Positions 18,640 to 27,184 are shown, counted from the first letter of the stretch. The stretch: 64,000 bases of DNA from Pigmentibacter sp. JX0631 (GCF_029873255.1 NZ_CP123622.1:2951001-3015000), one strand, 5' to 3'. Translations and numbers: made by a program. The notes: generated from the sequence alone by a model not told the origin.

Positions 18640-20246
18640 TGGACAACCTCAATCTTATACTGCTCAATCACAGGGTTGTATAAAACTTCTTGCGTGTATG
18701 AGTTAATATTTTCTGGAGAAGCGTGACCAGGAAGACGAACAAAAAACGATTTCTGTTGGCGCATATCGAGCACGTCTGTTCCAGAAGACCTCATATCGTT
18801 TGCAATTGTTTTAGCCTCTGTGTCAAGAACATCTGGAAGAAGTTCTACAGTTACCTTAATAACTTTTTGTAATGCTGGGATTTTCGCATTGATTGAGAGA
18901 TTATTTTTTCGTGCGAATTCCTCAGGAGTGATTCCAAAAACACGTTTAAAAGTAACAGGAACAGTTGTTAAATATCTTTCTGTATCAAATAAAGTATTTA
19001 AAGTATTATTTCCAACTATTTCGCTCACCTTTTTGTTTAGCAGGAGATCTTGTAAAAATTGTTTTTGTTCAACACCGACGGTTGAAACCTTAGCAGAAAT
19101 ATTTAATGCTATGGCCTGAACAAATTCATAAGCTTCTGTTCTGTTCATTCCACTTGAAACCAAAGCAGTAAGAACACTTTGGCTTGCCCATAATCCGCCA
19201 GATTTCCATAAATTAGCTAACATAGCTTCAGGACGAATCTGCATACCCTCGACAAGTGATGCGCAGCGTGCAAGCATAAAATCAGCTGTAACAAAAATAT
19301 CAGGTAAAGCTATTCGTTCGACACTGCTGTGGGAGATATCTCTTTCATGCCACAAAGCGACATTTTCAGAAAGCATTCCGACATATCCGCGAATAGATCG
19401 CGCTAATCCGCATAAATTTTCAGCTAAAATTGGATTTTTTTTGTGCGGCATCGCTGAACTTCCCTTTTGCTTTTTACCAAAAGGTTCTAATACTTCGCCA
19501 AGCTCTGTTCTGGCCCAATGACGCATATTAATAGCAAAACGATCAACTGCATTTGTAGCGGATAAAATAGCATTTGCTACCGTTACAATTCTGTCTCTTG
19601 GAATAACTTGTGTTGCTACAAGTTCTGGTTCTAAATTCAGTTTTGTTAACACAGCGGCTTCAAATTTAGGTGACATTTGGGAATATGTGCCAACAGCTCC
19701 GGAAAGTTTCCCAAAGGACATTATTTTTTGTGCATGTAGAATTTCTAAGTGCGCTCTTTGGAATTCAGCAAAATGACTGCAGAGAACTTGACCAAAACTC
19801 ATAGGTTCTGCATGAATACCGTGTGTTCTTCCAATGCATACAGTATTTGCATTCTCGAAAGATTTTTCGGCTAAATTTTCTCTGATTTTTTGGATTGTTT
19901 TTGTAAGGATTGAAAGAGAGGAGCGGATGCGAAGGGAAAGGCTTGTATCTAGAACATCGGAGCTTGTTAAACCTTTATGTAAAAAGTGACCTTTGTCACC
20001 CATAGAATCTCCGACTTCTGCAACAAAGGCAATGACATCGTGACCCGTTTCCTGCTCTCGCTTTAGAAAATCTTCTGGACCTTTGTTTTTTAAAGCTTTT
20101 TCAAAGATAGAAAGAACTTCTTGGGGGGCCTCACCAGAATCAACTAAAGTAGCTAAATGCGCTTTTTCTACTTCTGCCCAAGAGGCGTACTTGGCATCTT
20201 CAGTCCATAAAGCTTTCATTTCGGGGCGAGAATAACGTTCAATCAT
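18636..20246 (-). CDS. purB: PurB-PurS fusion: adenylosuccinate lyase with C-terminal FGAM synthase PurS domain
   Basis: Residues 1-~455 are adenylosuccinate lyase, which acts twice in purine synthesis. Motifs are HFLHKGLTSSDVLDTSL, GRTHGIHAEPMSFG and the fumarase/lyase signature SSAMPHKKNP, and ISHSSVER. PurB is normally 430-475 residues; this one has 536. The last 76 residues (461-536) read as a complete PurS: KVTVELLPDVLD at the start, a central VLDMRQQKSF, and an end with NPVIEQYKIEVVQ, matching the family ends NPVIEDY-IEV. PurS is the small scaffold subunit of the FGAM synthase complex and is otherwise absent from the operon. First gene of the operon; RBS CCGGAGG lies 8 bases before the ATG. 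Confidence 0.93.
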   Translation of the reverse strand: MIERYSRPEMKALWTEDAKYASWAEVEKAHLATLVDSGEAPQEVLSIFEKALKNKGPEDFLKREQETGHDVIAFVAEVGDSMGDKGHFLHKGLTSSDVLDTSLSLRIRSSLSILTKTIQKIRENLAEKSFENANTVCIGRTHGIHAEPMSFGQVLCSHFAEFQRAHLEILHAQKIMSFGKLSGAVGTYSQMSPKFEAAVLTKLNLEPELVATQVIPRDRIVTVANAILSATNAVDRFAINMRHWARTELGEVLEPFGKKQKGSSAMPHKKNPILAENLCGLARSIRGYVGMLSENVALWHERDISHSSVERIALPDIFVTADFMLARCASLVEGMQIRPEAMLANLWKSGGLWASQSVLTALVSSGMNRTEAYEFVQAIALNISAKVSTVGVEQKQFLQDLLLNKKVSEIVGNNTLNTLFDTERYLTTVPVTFKRVFGITPEEFARKNNLSINAKIPALQKVIKVTVELLPDVLDTEAKTIANDMRSSGTDVLDMRQQKSFFVRLPGHASPENINSYTQEVLYNPVIEQYKIEVVQ

Positions 20247-20290
20247 GATACAAACCTCCGGATATTTATGTTTGTTTACACGGTCAGTTT

Positions 20291-20319
20291 CTCATAGATA
20301 AAAATATTTCAATGTACAA
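20291..20319 (-). promoter_or_regulatory. Candidate sigma-70 promoter of the purine operon
   Basis: On the minus strand TTGTAC (20314-20319) is followed after 17 bases by TATGAG (20291-20296), 45 bases upstream of the purB-purS start. The match is only fair, but this is the only sizeable gap before ten tightly packed genes. No riboswitch-like fold was recognised. Confidence 0.3.
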
Positions 20320-20363
20320 GCTTTAATCTTAAAAAGAGAAAAAAAATAAAAAAAATAAAATAG

Positions 20364-21155
20364 TTACCAACTTAAGCCAACATCAAGAAAAAGCATTAAA
20401 ATAAATCCAAAGATAAATCCAGTTGTTGCTTTGGAACTGTTTATTTCTTCTTTGTGCAATTCTGGGATCATTTCTCCACAGATGACATAAAGCATAGCTC
20501 CGGCACAAAAAGCTAAACTAGAAGGTAATAATGCAGTAGAGAAAGAGGTGGTAATGCATCCTATTAATGCGCCGAAAGATTCGGCTAGTCCGGAGAGGAG
20601 GGTGGCAGTAATGGCGTAGCGGTTAGAATAGCCATAAGCTTTCAGAGATAAAGCAACAACAAGTCCTTCAGGCAAATCTTGGAGCGCTATTCCGACAATA
20701 ATCGGTAAGGCTATTTTCAATTCACCACTTCCTAGCCCGACTCCTACAGCCATTCCTTCTGGGAAGTTATGAATTGTAATTGCAAGTACAAATAACCAAA
20801 TGCGTTTCAAGGATTTTACATCTTTTCCTTCTTTTCCTTTTAGAAAATGTTCATGGGGAATTTTTTCATTTAAGTAACTGATAAAAAAACTACCCAGTAA
20901 AAGAAAAATAGAAACATATCCTGCAACAATTAGCTTATTACTAAATTTAGTTTCAGTTAAACTTATTGCAGGATTTATTAATGAGAAACAAACTGCTCCT
21001 AGCATTACTCCAGCGCTAATTCCCATTAAAATATTTCGAATTTTTAATGAAATATTTTTTGAGAAAAAAATTGGTAGTGCTCCTATGCAGGAAGCAAAAA
21101 AAGTAACAGAAGTGCCTATGATGATTACTTGAATAAAATGTGCATTATCTATCAC
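20364..21155 (-). CDS. ZIP-family divalent metal transporter
   Basis: A 263-residue inner-membrane protein with about eight hydrophobic segments. Helix 4 carries the ZIP metal-binding motif HNFPEGMAVGVGLG, and helix 5 carries LQDLPEGLVVALS, where Gln replaces the first His of the usual HDxPEG. This resembles ZupT/GufA-type Zn2+/Fe2+/Mn2+ importers. The start is a GTG (21153-21155) preceded by AAGGTGG. It begins 24 bases after the ahpD stop, so it is probably co-transcribed with ahpC-ahpD, which would link metal supply with peroxide defence. Confidence 0.85.
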   Translation of the reverse strand: MIDNAHFIQVIIIGTSVTFFASCIGALPIFFSKNISLKIRNILMGISAGVMLGAVCFSLINPAISLTETKFSNKLIVAGYVSIFLLLGSFFISYLNEKIPHEHFLKGKEGKDVKSLKRIWLFVLAITIHNFPEGMAVGVGLGSGELKIALPIIVGIALQDLPEGLVVALSLKAYGYSNRYAITATLLSGLAESFGALIGCITTSFSTALLPSSLAFCAGAMLYVICGEMIPELHKEEINSSKATTGFIFGFILMLFLDVGLSW

Positions 21156-21179
21156 TTAATTGAACCACCTTATCTATTC

Positions 21180-21728
21180 TTATAAGTAACTGAGACCTTT
21201 TGTTACTGCTGCAAATTTCATCACTGTATGAATTTTTTGGACAGGAACAGATAATTCTAAAAGTGCTTTTTCATGCGCAACAACACATTTCTCGCAACTA
21301 TTAAGAATACTAACAGCAATTGAAAGAAGCTCAAAGGTTTCTTTCGGCAATTTTGTATTCATTAAGCTTTGCATTCGTAAATTTGGTGCACCATAATTTA
21401 CATTATTGCTTTGAAAATTCTTTTCACTAAAATACTTAAATTTATAGTAAGTATTTAACATTCCCATTATAGCAGGAATTTGTATAGCTTCATTTATTAA
21501 TGAATGTTCTAGCTCACGAAGATTCGCTACTTCCAAAACAGAGTGATACAGATCTTGAAAGTTTAAACTTTTGCTAATGCATATTAATAAAAGTAACTTT
21601 TCGTCAGTAGTTAAATCTCCACTAGATAGAAGTTTACTAAAATTTAATTTTAAGTCTTTTGGAATAATTCCTTCTAAATTTCCAGTATACTTATCTATAA
21701 ATATATTTAAATATTCTAAATTTTCCAT
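21180..21728 (-). CDS. ahpD: AhpD-type alkylhydroperoxidase
   Basis: The 182-residue helical protein has the AhpD/CMD-family active site near its C-terminus, SCEKCVVAHEKAL, with the CxxC pair and the downstream His. AhpD proteins reduce peroxides directly or act as the disulfide reductant of AhpC. It lies 35 bases downstream of a Mycobacterium-type AhpC, the expected partner arrangement. Confidence 0.87.
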   Translation of the reverse strand: MENLEYLNIFIDKYTGNLEGIIPKDLKLNFSKLLSSGDLTTDEKLLLLICISKSLNFQDLYHSVLEVANLRELEHSLINEAIQIPAIMGMLNTYYKFKYFSEKNFQSNNVNYGAPNLRMQSLMNTKLPKETFELLSIAVSILNSCEKCVVAHEKALLELSVPVQKIHTVMKFAAVTKGLSYL

Positions 21729-21763
21729 AAGAAAGTCTTTCTGTATAAAATTTTAATTCTTAT

Positions 21764-22312
21764 TTAAGCTAACTTTATAGTATCTTGACCTTTTTCCCAA
21801 TTACAGGGGCAAAGCTCATCTGTTTGTAAAGCATCTAAAGTACGCAGAACTTCATTTACATTTCTTCCAACAGATAAGTCATTGACACTTACCCATCTAA
21901 TAATTCCTGTTGGATCTACAATATAGGTCGCTCTTAAAGGAACTTTTTCAGTCGGATGTAAAACTCCAAGTGCTTCGCTAAGCTCTTTTTTATTATCCGC
22001 CAGCATTGGAAATTGGAGATTCAATAAATCTGGATGATGTTGACGCCATGCTAAATGCACAAATTGGCTGTCAGTACTGACGCCATAAATTTGCGCTTCT
22101 CTATCTAGAAACTTTTTATTAGCTTGGTTAAATTCAGCTATTTCAGTTGGACAAACAAATGTAAAATCCATAGGCCAAAAGAAAAAGATAGACCATTTGC
22201 CTAAAGTAGAGGCTAAATTAATTGTGTTAAACTCTTTACCTTTTTCTAATGAAACAACTGCTTGGACACTAAAATCAGGGAATCTTTCGGCAATACTTAA
22301 TAATCTAGACAT
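21764..22312 (-). CDS. ahpC: Alkyl hydroperoxide reductase AhpC-type peroxiredoxin
   Basis: The 182-residue 2-Cys peroxiredoxin has the peroxidatic Cys54 in FTFVCPTE and C-terminal resolving Cys at 168/170 in ELCPCNW. The double Cys near the end resembles the three-cysteine AhpC of mycobacteria, which is reduced by AhpD rather than AhpF. That agrees with ahpD being the next gene. It reduces hydrogen peroxide and organic peroxides in the cytoplasm. Confidence 0.92.
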   Translation of the reverse strand: MSRLLSIAERFPDFSVQAVVSLEKGKEFNTINLASTLGKWSIFFFWPMDFTFVCPTEIAEFNQANKKFLDREAQIYGVSTDSQFVHLAWRQHHPDLLNLQFPMLADNKKELSEALGVLHPTEKVPLRATYIVDPTGIIRWVSVNDLSVGRNVNEVLRTLDALQTDELCPCNWEKGQDTIKLA

Positions 22313-22409
22313 AAAAACTCCTTAAAGGGCATTAATTTAATAAGAACAAATTTAGAATAAGTCTAAAATTAAATATTGTCAATATTTGCTCGTGAGTTTT
22401 TGAAATGAA

Positions 22410-22437
22410 AAAAGCCATAGAGTAACCTATGGCTTTT
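22410..22437 (-). terminator. Rho-independent terminator after the IS6-type gene
   Basis: A perfect 11-bp stem (22410-22420 paired with 22427-22437, core AGCCATAG/CTATGGCT) has a 6-base loop. On the minus strand it is followed by a T-rich stretch (TTTTTTCATTT). It lies 31 bases after the stop of the 22468-22842 gene and insulates ahpC. Confidence 0.8.
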
Positions 22438-22467
22438 GCGATTTTTATTTTAGGAAGGGGAAAAGAA

Positions 22468-22842
22468 TTAGTTACTTTCTAAGTTCTTTTTAAAGAAAGA
22501 TTTTGCAGAAGCAAGATTTTTCTTATCGCGCATACAAATGCTTAAAGTGGAATCTTGGCGATCACGCGCACGGTACATGTATTTCCAGTCACCGTTGCAT
22601 TTTACATAAGATTCTTCAACTTCGTAGCTAGGAATGCGTTTACGTGATTTTTTATCAACATTATCACCGAATTTTTGAACCCATTCATAAACAGTTTTAT
22701 GTGATACTTCAACACCATGAGCGAGCATTTTTTCAGAAACAGAACGAAATGTCATATTTTGTTGAAAATAAAGTTGAACTGCAGTTTCAATCACTGCCCA
22801 AGGGTAACGATGTTGTTTATCAATTCTTTCTTTGCTTGCCAT
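22468..22842 (-). CDS. Short IS6-type transposase-like protein (truncated, probably inactive)
   Basis: The 124 residues match the N-terminal half of IS6/IS26-family transposases: helix-turn-helix (TFRSVSEKMLAHGVEVS, KTVYEWVQKFG) followed by the first strands of the RNase H-like fold (EVEESYVKCNGDWKYMYRA). In active enzymes the segment reads VDETYIKV, so the first catalytic Asp is Glu here, and the second Asp and final Glu are missing altogether. No terminal inverted repeats were seen nearby. It keeps a good RBS (GGGAG before ATG) and its own terminator, so it may be expressed. It is either a decaying remnant or a DNA-binding protein derived from one. Confidence 0.7.
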   Translation of the reverse strand: MASKERIDKQHRYPWAVIETAVQLYFQQNMTFRSVSEKMLAHGVEVSHKTVYEWVQKFGDNVDKKSRKRIPSYEVEESYVKCNGDWKYMYRARDRQDSTLSICMRDKKNLASAKSFFKKNLESN

Positions 22843-22988
22843 TAGTAGTAGCTCCCATTCAAAATCTAGATGAATAAATGTATACGGACCTTAATCAAAA
22901 AGTAACGTAACAGTGCCCTTTTGATATCTCAAGTGTTTTTTATAGGCAAGCTTTATTTATATTATTTGTCTTTTAAAGGGATAAATAT

Positions 22989-23627
22989 TTAAGATATAAT
23001 CAGATTATTTGAGACTGTATTAATATCTAGGATTTGGGCAAATTTAGCACTCAATCCAATCCAGCGTTCTAAAGCAGGTTTTACCATACCAACTAAAACA
23101 TAACAGGCTTCTTTTGGGCTATCATGGACAGCTAATAATGTCGCATCTTCTACATGATTTGCAATGAGATCTAATTGTTTAAGACAATCTTGACCTTCTT
23201 CTTCAATATTGTGAGGATCTTTATTTAAGAGATAGATTGGTCTAGCGCCCAAAGAAAGAAAAAGATTACAATCATTTAAAAGGGTTTCTAAGCTTTTTTC
23301 ATAACTTTTTCCTGCTTCCCATAGCCTTACAGCAACAACTTTTAGATCAAATATTAGAAGCCCTGCCATATCTAGTGCGACTTGTAAACTTTCATAAGAT
23401 AATTGCTCTGGGGAGTCTATTTTAACTTCTACTGTATCTTCAGTCTCTAATTTTAGACGATGATATTCAGGGTTATCAATGTCAATTGCACTATTATTTA
23501 CAATGATAGAGGTTAAAGCACTATTGTTTTTTACTGCAATTGATTCCAGTTTACTTATTAAATTTGAAATATTATCAATGCTTTGAAGTGGCGGAACTCT
23601 TTTTCCGTTAACTCTAACATCTGCCAT
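22989..23627 (-). CDS. Unknown protein, last gene of a flagellum-associated operon
   Basis: I do not recognise this 212-residue protein. It is soluble and without a signal peptide; it starts MADVRVNGKRVPPLQ. Residues ~1-75 look like a small alpha/beta (ubiquitin-like?) fold ending in ETEDTVEVKIDSPEQ, and residues ~80-210 are mostly helical. RBS AAGGAGAGG is strong. It follows the glycosyltransferase-TPR gene by 41 bases on the same strand, and that operon is next to flagellin, so a role in flagellin handling or modification is possible but only inferred. Confidence 0.65.
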   Translation of the reverse strand: MADVRVNGKRVPPLQSIDNISNLISKLESIAVKNNSALTSIIVNNSAIDIDNPEYHRLKLETEDTVEVKIDSPEQLSYESLQVALDMAGLLIFDLKVVAVRLWEAGKSYEKSLETLLNDCNLFLSLGARPIYLLNKDPHNIEEEGQDCLKQLDLIANHVEDATLLAVHDSPKEACYVLVGMVKPALERWIGLSAKFAQILDINTVSNNLIIS

Positions 23628-23668
23628 AAAACCTCTCCTTCCAAAGACAAATCAAGTATTAATTATAA

Positions 23669-25747
23669 TTAAGCAGGTTTTTTCATAGTGTCTTGCTTTT
23701 GTATTTGTTGGATTAAACTATGTGCTCTGCTATTCATTGGATCGAGTGTTAAGATATTTTCCATTAATTGAAGAGCAATATCGTTTTTACCAGTCTTTAA
23801 TTCAATTGTTCCTAAGGTATAAATCATATTTACGTCGTTAGGATGGAGACCTAAATAACGAATTAATACTCTTTCAGCATCAACGAATTGTTCCATTTCA
23901 AAGGATAACTTAACTAAATTAAAAATAGCTACAGTATTATCAGCTTTTAAATGACAAGCTCTAACAGTCCAAGATAACGCTTGTTTTAATTCATTTAAGC
24001 CTTCAAATGCCAAACCTAAGCCTAAACTAGCCATATCGTCGTTTGGTGCCAAACTAACAGCTTTTTGAAATTGCGGAACAGCTATATTATAATTATTTCG
24101 TTGTAATGCAATTGTTCCAAGACCAATAAAACATTTAGCACAATAAGGATCTAGCTCTAAAGCTTTAGAATAATTTGATACTCCATTATCTAAATCTCCA
24201 AGTTTTGTAAAGCAATCTCCTATCAATCTAAATAAAGTTGCTTGTTGAATAACGGACAAATTTGTCTTTTGAAATGCCTGAGAAATTAAATTTATTGCAT
24301 CAATATATTGTTTTGCAATGACCATTTCCTCAATTTGAGCAATAAGTTTGCTGGTATTTTCTATCTCAACAGTAGGTAAAGTGATAATTAAAGATTTAAA
24401 TATTTCAGATATTTCATTGCAGTTTTTTTCGAATGGAAATTCATTTAGCAAAGCTTTTTTTATAGCATTTTTAACGTTAGTAACTTTATCTTGTTTCTCG
24501 ATGGTTTCTTGCATAAGGCGAGCTAGGCTATGAATACTTCCTGCTGAAAATGTTTTATAAAAACGACTGACCCATTCTCCTATCCAGTTATTACCATTAG
24601 AAATAATAATAATATCAGATGCTAATGCACACATTACATCATATGTACTATCTAAATGTTTGGTTGCATTTCCGTTTACTGGAGCAATTGGGGCATGAAT
24701 CACTGCATCACAAAGAGCAATAATGCTAGAAAATTGGTTTCCATGAATTTCTTTTAAACCTTCACCATTTGGATTTAAAAAATAAACATGATCATCCAAT
24801 CCTAATTCAACTATGCTCTGTCTTATGTCTGCTCCTGCAGAACCGGTACCACAAAAGCACAAACGCGCTTTGCCTTGAAATAATGGATTGCTTTGGAGCA
24901 AATTTTTAAAAGCAAAAACAGAATCAAGAGCGCCTGATTCAATTTCTAATGGCCCAAGGTGAAAAAAAATGAAATCAGTTTCAGGCAATCCTAGTGAAGC
25001 TCTTAATTCAAGTCTTCTAAGGGAAGATATTTCAGAGGAATATCTTTGCGAATTAATACCTCTAGAGACTCTTCTAATTCTTTGTGAACTGACATCTTCT
25101 AAATATGACCATGTTGCACCATCTTTATCAAAACATAGAACAACATCTGAATTCTTTAATACTTCTTTCCTAACTGTTCTTTCTCTTGCGATATTTGGCA
25201 AGGGTGAGCCGTTGGGGGATCTCGCTCCTATATTAGCATGTGGTGGGCGAGGTGAATTTTGCCAAATAATTAAACGTGAAAGGTGACTACGCTTCACTTT
25301 AGCGGCTTGATAGCTTGCGAGGGAATTTTCGCCTAAAGCTATAATTAATTGAAAATCCTCTAATTCTTTTTCTAAGCCGGATAGAAATGTTTTATTTTCA
25401 TTCATTGAATCTAAAGTGTAACAAGTTAAGTAAATAGGTGTATTTGAATTGTGTAATAATTTTGCAAATTGAATAAAATTTCTTTCTTCACTAATATGAG
25501 TATATAGTGAACCTTCTACACCTAGTTTTTTCACACATTGATTCCAGATTTCCAGTTCGCACGGATGGGGCAATTGAGGAGCGATAAAAGCCACTTTTTT
25601 TGCTTTAGTTAATGCTGCTTTTTCGTGTAGCTCTTGAATTTTAATTAAGGCAGCAAATTTATCGCTTTCAAGATATTCATGAAAGATTTGCGGTTCATAC
25701 ATTTTTGCTGCTTTTAGGATGCTTTCTATGGAACAGCATTTCATCAT
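23669..25747 (-). CDS. GT-B-like glycosyltransferase with C-terminal TPR repeats, probably flagellin-modifying
   Basis: The protein has 692 residues. The N-terminal ~460 resemble a GT4-type GT-B glycosyltransferase: Rossmann strand KKVAFIAPQLPHPCE, a linker-like SLGLPETDFIFFHLG that begins the C-terminal nucleotide-sugar domain, and FCGTGSAGADIRQSI. Residues ~475-680 are tandem TPR units (for example DLDNGVSNYSKALELDPYCA and NNYNIAVPQFQKAVSLAPND). GT-TPR proteins next to flagellin often O-glycosylate flagellin. The ATG pair follows GGGAGG. It lies 6 bases downstream of the FlgN/FliT-like gene. Confidence 0.75.
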   Translation of the reverse strand: MMKCCSIESILKAAKMYEPQIFHEYLESDKFAALIKIQELHEKAALTKAKKVAFIAPQLPHPCELEIWNQCVKKLGVEGSLYTHISEERNFIQFAKLLHNSNTPIYLTCYTLDSMNENKTFLSGLEKELEDFQLIIALGENSLASYQAAKVKRSHLSRLIIWQNSPRPPHANIGARSPNGSPLPNIARERTVRKEVLKNSDVVLCFDKDGATWSYLEDVSSQRIRRVSRGINSQRYSSEISSLRRLELRASLGLPETDFIFFHLGPLEIESGALDSVFAFKNLLQSNPLFQGKARLCFCGTGSAGADIRQSIVELGLDDHVYFLNPNGEGLKEIHGNQFSSIIALCDAVIHAPIAPVNGNATKHLDSTYDVMCALASDIIIISNGNNWIGEWVSRFYKTFSAGSIHSLARLMQETIEKQDKVTNVKNAIKKALLNEFPFEKNCNEISEIFKSLIITLPTVEIENTSKLIAQIEEMVIAKQYIDAINLISQAFQKTNLSVIQQATLFRLIGDCFTKLGDLDNGVSNYSKALELDPYCAKCFIGLGTIALQRNNYNIAVPQFQKAVSLAPNDDMASLGLGLAFEGLNELKQALSWTVRACHLKADNTVAIFNLVKLSFEMEQFVDAERVLIRYLGLHPNDVNMIYTLGTIELKTGKNDIALQLMENILTLDPMNSRAHSLIQQIQKQDTMKKPA

Positions 25748-25753
25748 TTTGGT

Positions 25754-26197
25754 TTATCCTCCCAAAGTATATTGAGAATATAAATATGCATTCGTAGCTT
25801 TTCGATACGCGTTCAATTTATTGAGTTCAGTTAATAGTCTAGTTAAAATTTGAGTTAGAATAGCTGTAAATTTTTCATCGTGTTCGGTTAAAATGTGTTT
25901 CAATAAAGTCACTTCATTTTTTAGTGAGGGTTTTTTTTTAATTCCTTGCAAAAAGGCAGAGATCATTCCAGTACGTTTATGCATAAATTGATCATTGAGT
26001 TGTTTGATTTCGATAAAATTATGGGTATTTGGATAACTAATTATTATTATTTCTTTTAGTTGAGCAAGATGAATTGTAGTCCATTTTTCCCAAAAATTAA
26101 TAAATTCATTTTTTAATTCAGAAAGTTCAAAGCCTTTGCTCAATTCTGCATTTAGTTTTTGGTAATGTTCAATTTCTGAAGATAAATTTTTTTCCAC
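25754..26197 (-). CDS. Small helical protein, FlgN/FliT-like export chaperone candidate
   Basis: The 147 residues are almost wholly helical with heptad character (EIEHYQKLNAELSKGF, ILTRLLTELNKLNAYRKAT), no signal peptide and no Cys. Size, helical content and the position at the head of an operon beside flagellin are what one expects of a flagellar export chaperone of the FlgN/FliT kind. No diagnostic motif exists for these families, so the assignment is contextual. It is divergent from thyX, with 162 bases between the starts. Confidence 0.5.
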   Translation of the reverse strand: MEKNLSSEIEHYQKLNAELSKGFELSELKNEFINFWEKWTTIHLAQLKEIIIISYPNTHNFIEIKQLNDQFMHKRTGMISAFLQGIKKKPSLKNEVTLLKHILTEHDEKFTAILTQILTRLLTELNKLNAYRKATNAYLYSQYTLGG

Positions 26198-26359
26198 TAT
26201 TAATACCTATTTATCAAAACATAAAAAGCTTTCTCTCCAAAGTTTATTAATTGCTATATAATTAATCAAATATTTCTGCTGTTGCTTTTTTGGCTGAACT
26301 ACTGCATTTTTTTCTTCTAAAGCAAGATACATCTATCTTGGCAAGTTGGAGGATAAATA

Positions 26360-27082
26360 ATGAATCAGAGTAAGTTTTGTGAAACTATTACTGTCGATGA
26401 CGGTAAAGTAACACTAGCAGATTACATGGGTAATGATCTATCTGTTGTGAACGCTGCTAGAGTAAGTTTTGGCAAGAGAAAAACTGAATTAGATGAAAAA
26501 GATATCAAGTTAATAAAATATTTAGCAGCTCATAAACATATGAGTCCTTTTCGGCACGTTGTTTTTTCGTTTACTTTAGAAGGAGTATCCGAAGTTGTTT
26601 GCCGTCAACTTTATAAGCATCAGGTTGGTTGTTCTTATACTAGCGGTGAATTTAAAGAAGCTGCCACAACTTGGAATGAAGTATCAGGCAGATATGTCGA
26701 GTTTGAACCTGAATTTCATATGCCAGAGTTATTTCGCAAGCAGCACACAAATAACAAACAGGCATCGAATGAAGGTGATGCTGTAGAGAAAAATGCAGAA
26801 GCACAAAAAATATATATGTCAGCTATTGAAAGTGGCTACTCTGCTTACAAGCAATTATTGGAATTAGGGGTTTGTAAAGAGCAAGCCAGAATGGTGATGC
26901 CCATCAGTTTTAAAAACTCCTTAGTCTGGACCGCTTCCTTAGAAGCCACTGTGCACTTTATCAAACTAAGGGATCATGAAGGAGCACAGTTAGAAATAAG
27001 AAACCTTGCGCGTGCTATCAAAAAATTGATTGACCCTATCTGTCCACACTCTATTGCCGCACTACTAGATTCTTCAAAGTAG
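26360..27082 (+). CDS. thyX: Flavin-dependent thymidylate synthase with variant signature
   Basis: ThyX makes dTMP from dUMP with methylene-THF and FAD/NADPH. The 240-residue protein keeps the family plan: ADYMGNDLSVVNAARVSFG at the N-terminus, HMSPFRHVVFSFTLEG, and C-terminal SFKNSLVWTASLEATVHF with HEGAQLEIRNLA. The ThyX motif (RHRxxSxNxxSxRY) is altered. The first half reads RQLYKHQVG (residues 82-90), followed by a ~14-residue insertion before WNEVSGRY (105-112). Similar split motifs occur in a minority of ThyX, which I recall mainly from phages. RBS TTGGAGG lies 8 bases before the ATG. Confidence 0.88.
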   Translation: MNQSKFCETITVDDGKVTLADYMGNDLSVVNAARVSFGKRKTELDEKDIKLIKYLAAHKHMSPFRHVVFSFTLEGVSEVVCRQLYKHQVGCSYTSGEFKEAATTWNEVSGRYVEFEPEFHMPELFRKQHTNNKQASNEGDAVEKNAEAQKIYMSAIESGYSAYKQLLELGVCKEQARMVMPISFKNSLVWTASLEATVHFIKLRDHEGAQLEIRNLARAIKKLIDPICPHSIAALLDSSK

Positions 27083-27168
27083 AAAAATTTACCTACAGTC
27101 CAAAAAAACTTTTCCGATATGCAAAATGTACGCATGGCAAAATGCCTACGATACATTTTTTCTTAGTA

Positions 27169-27184
27169 TGGCCAAGGATGGCCA
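27169..27184 (+). promoter_or_regulatory. CsrA-type hairpin in the flagellin mRNA leader
   Basis: TGGCCA (27169-27174) and TGGCCA (27179-27184) pair to a 6-bp stem that presents AGGA in a 4-base loop. The surrounding CAAGGATG is close to the CsrA consensus ACARGGAUGU. It is 55 bases before the flagellin ATG. A second GGA-rich site, ATGGAGGAG (27224-27232), overlaps the ribosome binding site. A leader hairpin plus a site over the SD is how CsrA represses flagellin mRNA in other bacteria. No csrA or fliW gene lies in this window. Confidence 0.55.

Noticed and set aside
18636-20246. Loss of purS from the purine operon
   Set aside because: At first the operon seemed to lack PurS, but the C-terminal 76 residues of PurB carry its pattern.
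20247-20363. Purine riboswitch ahead of the purine operon
   Set aside because: The 117-base gap shows no conserved purine-aptamer loops and no terminator/antiterminator pair.
22313-22988. Complete IS6 insertion sequence
   Set aside because: The coding frame is only half length and no matching terminal inverted repeats or target duplication were found around it.
27113-27120. Sigma-28 -10 box (CCGATA) before flagellin
   Set aside because: The -10-like core is good, but no TAAA-type -35 element is present at the required spacing, so no promoter is called.
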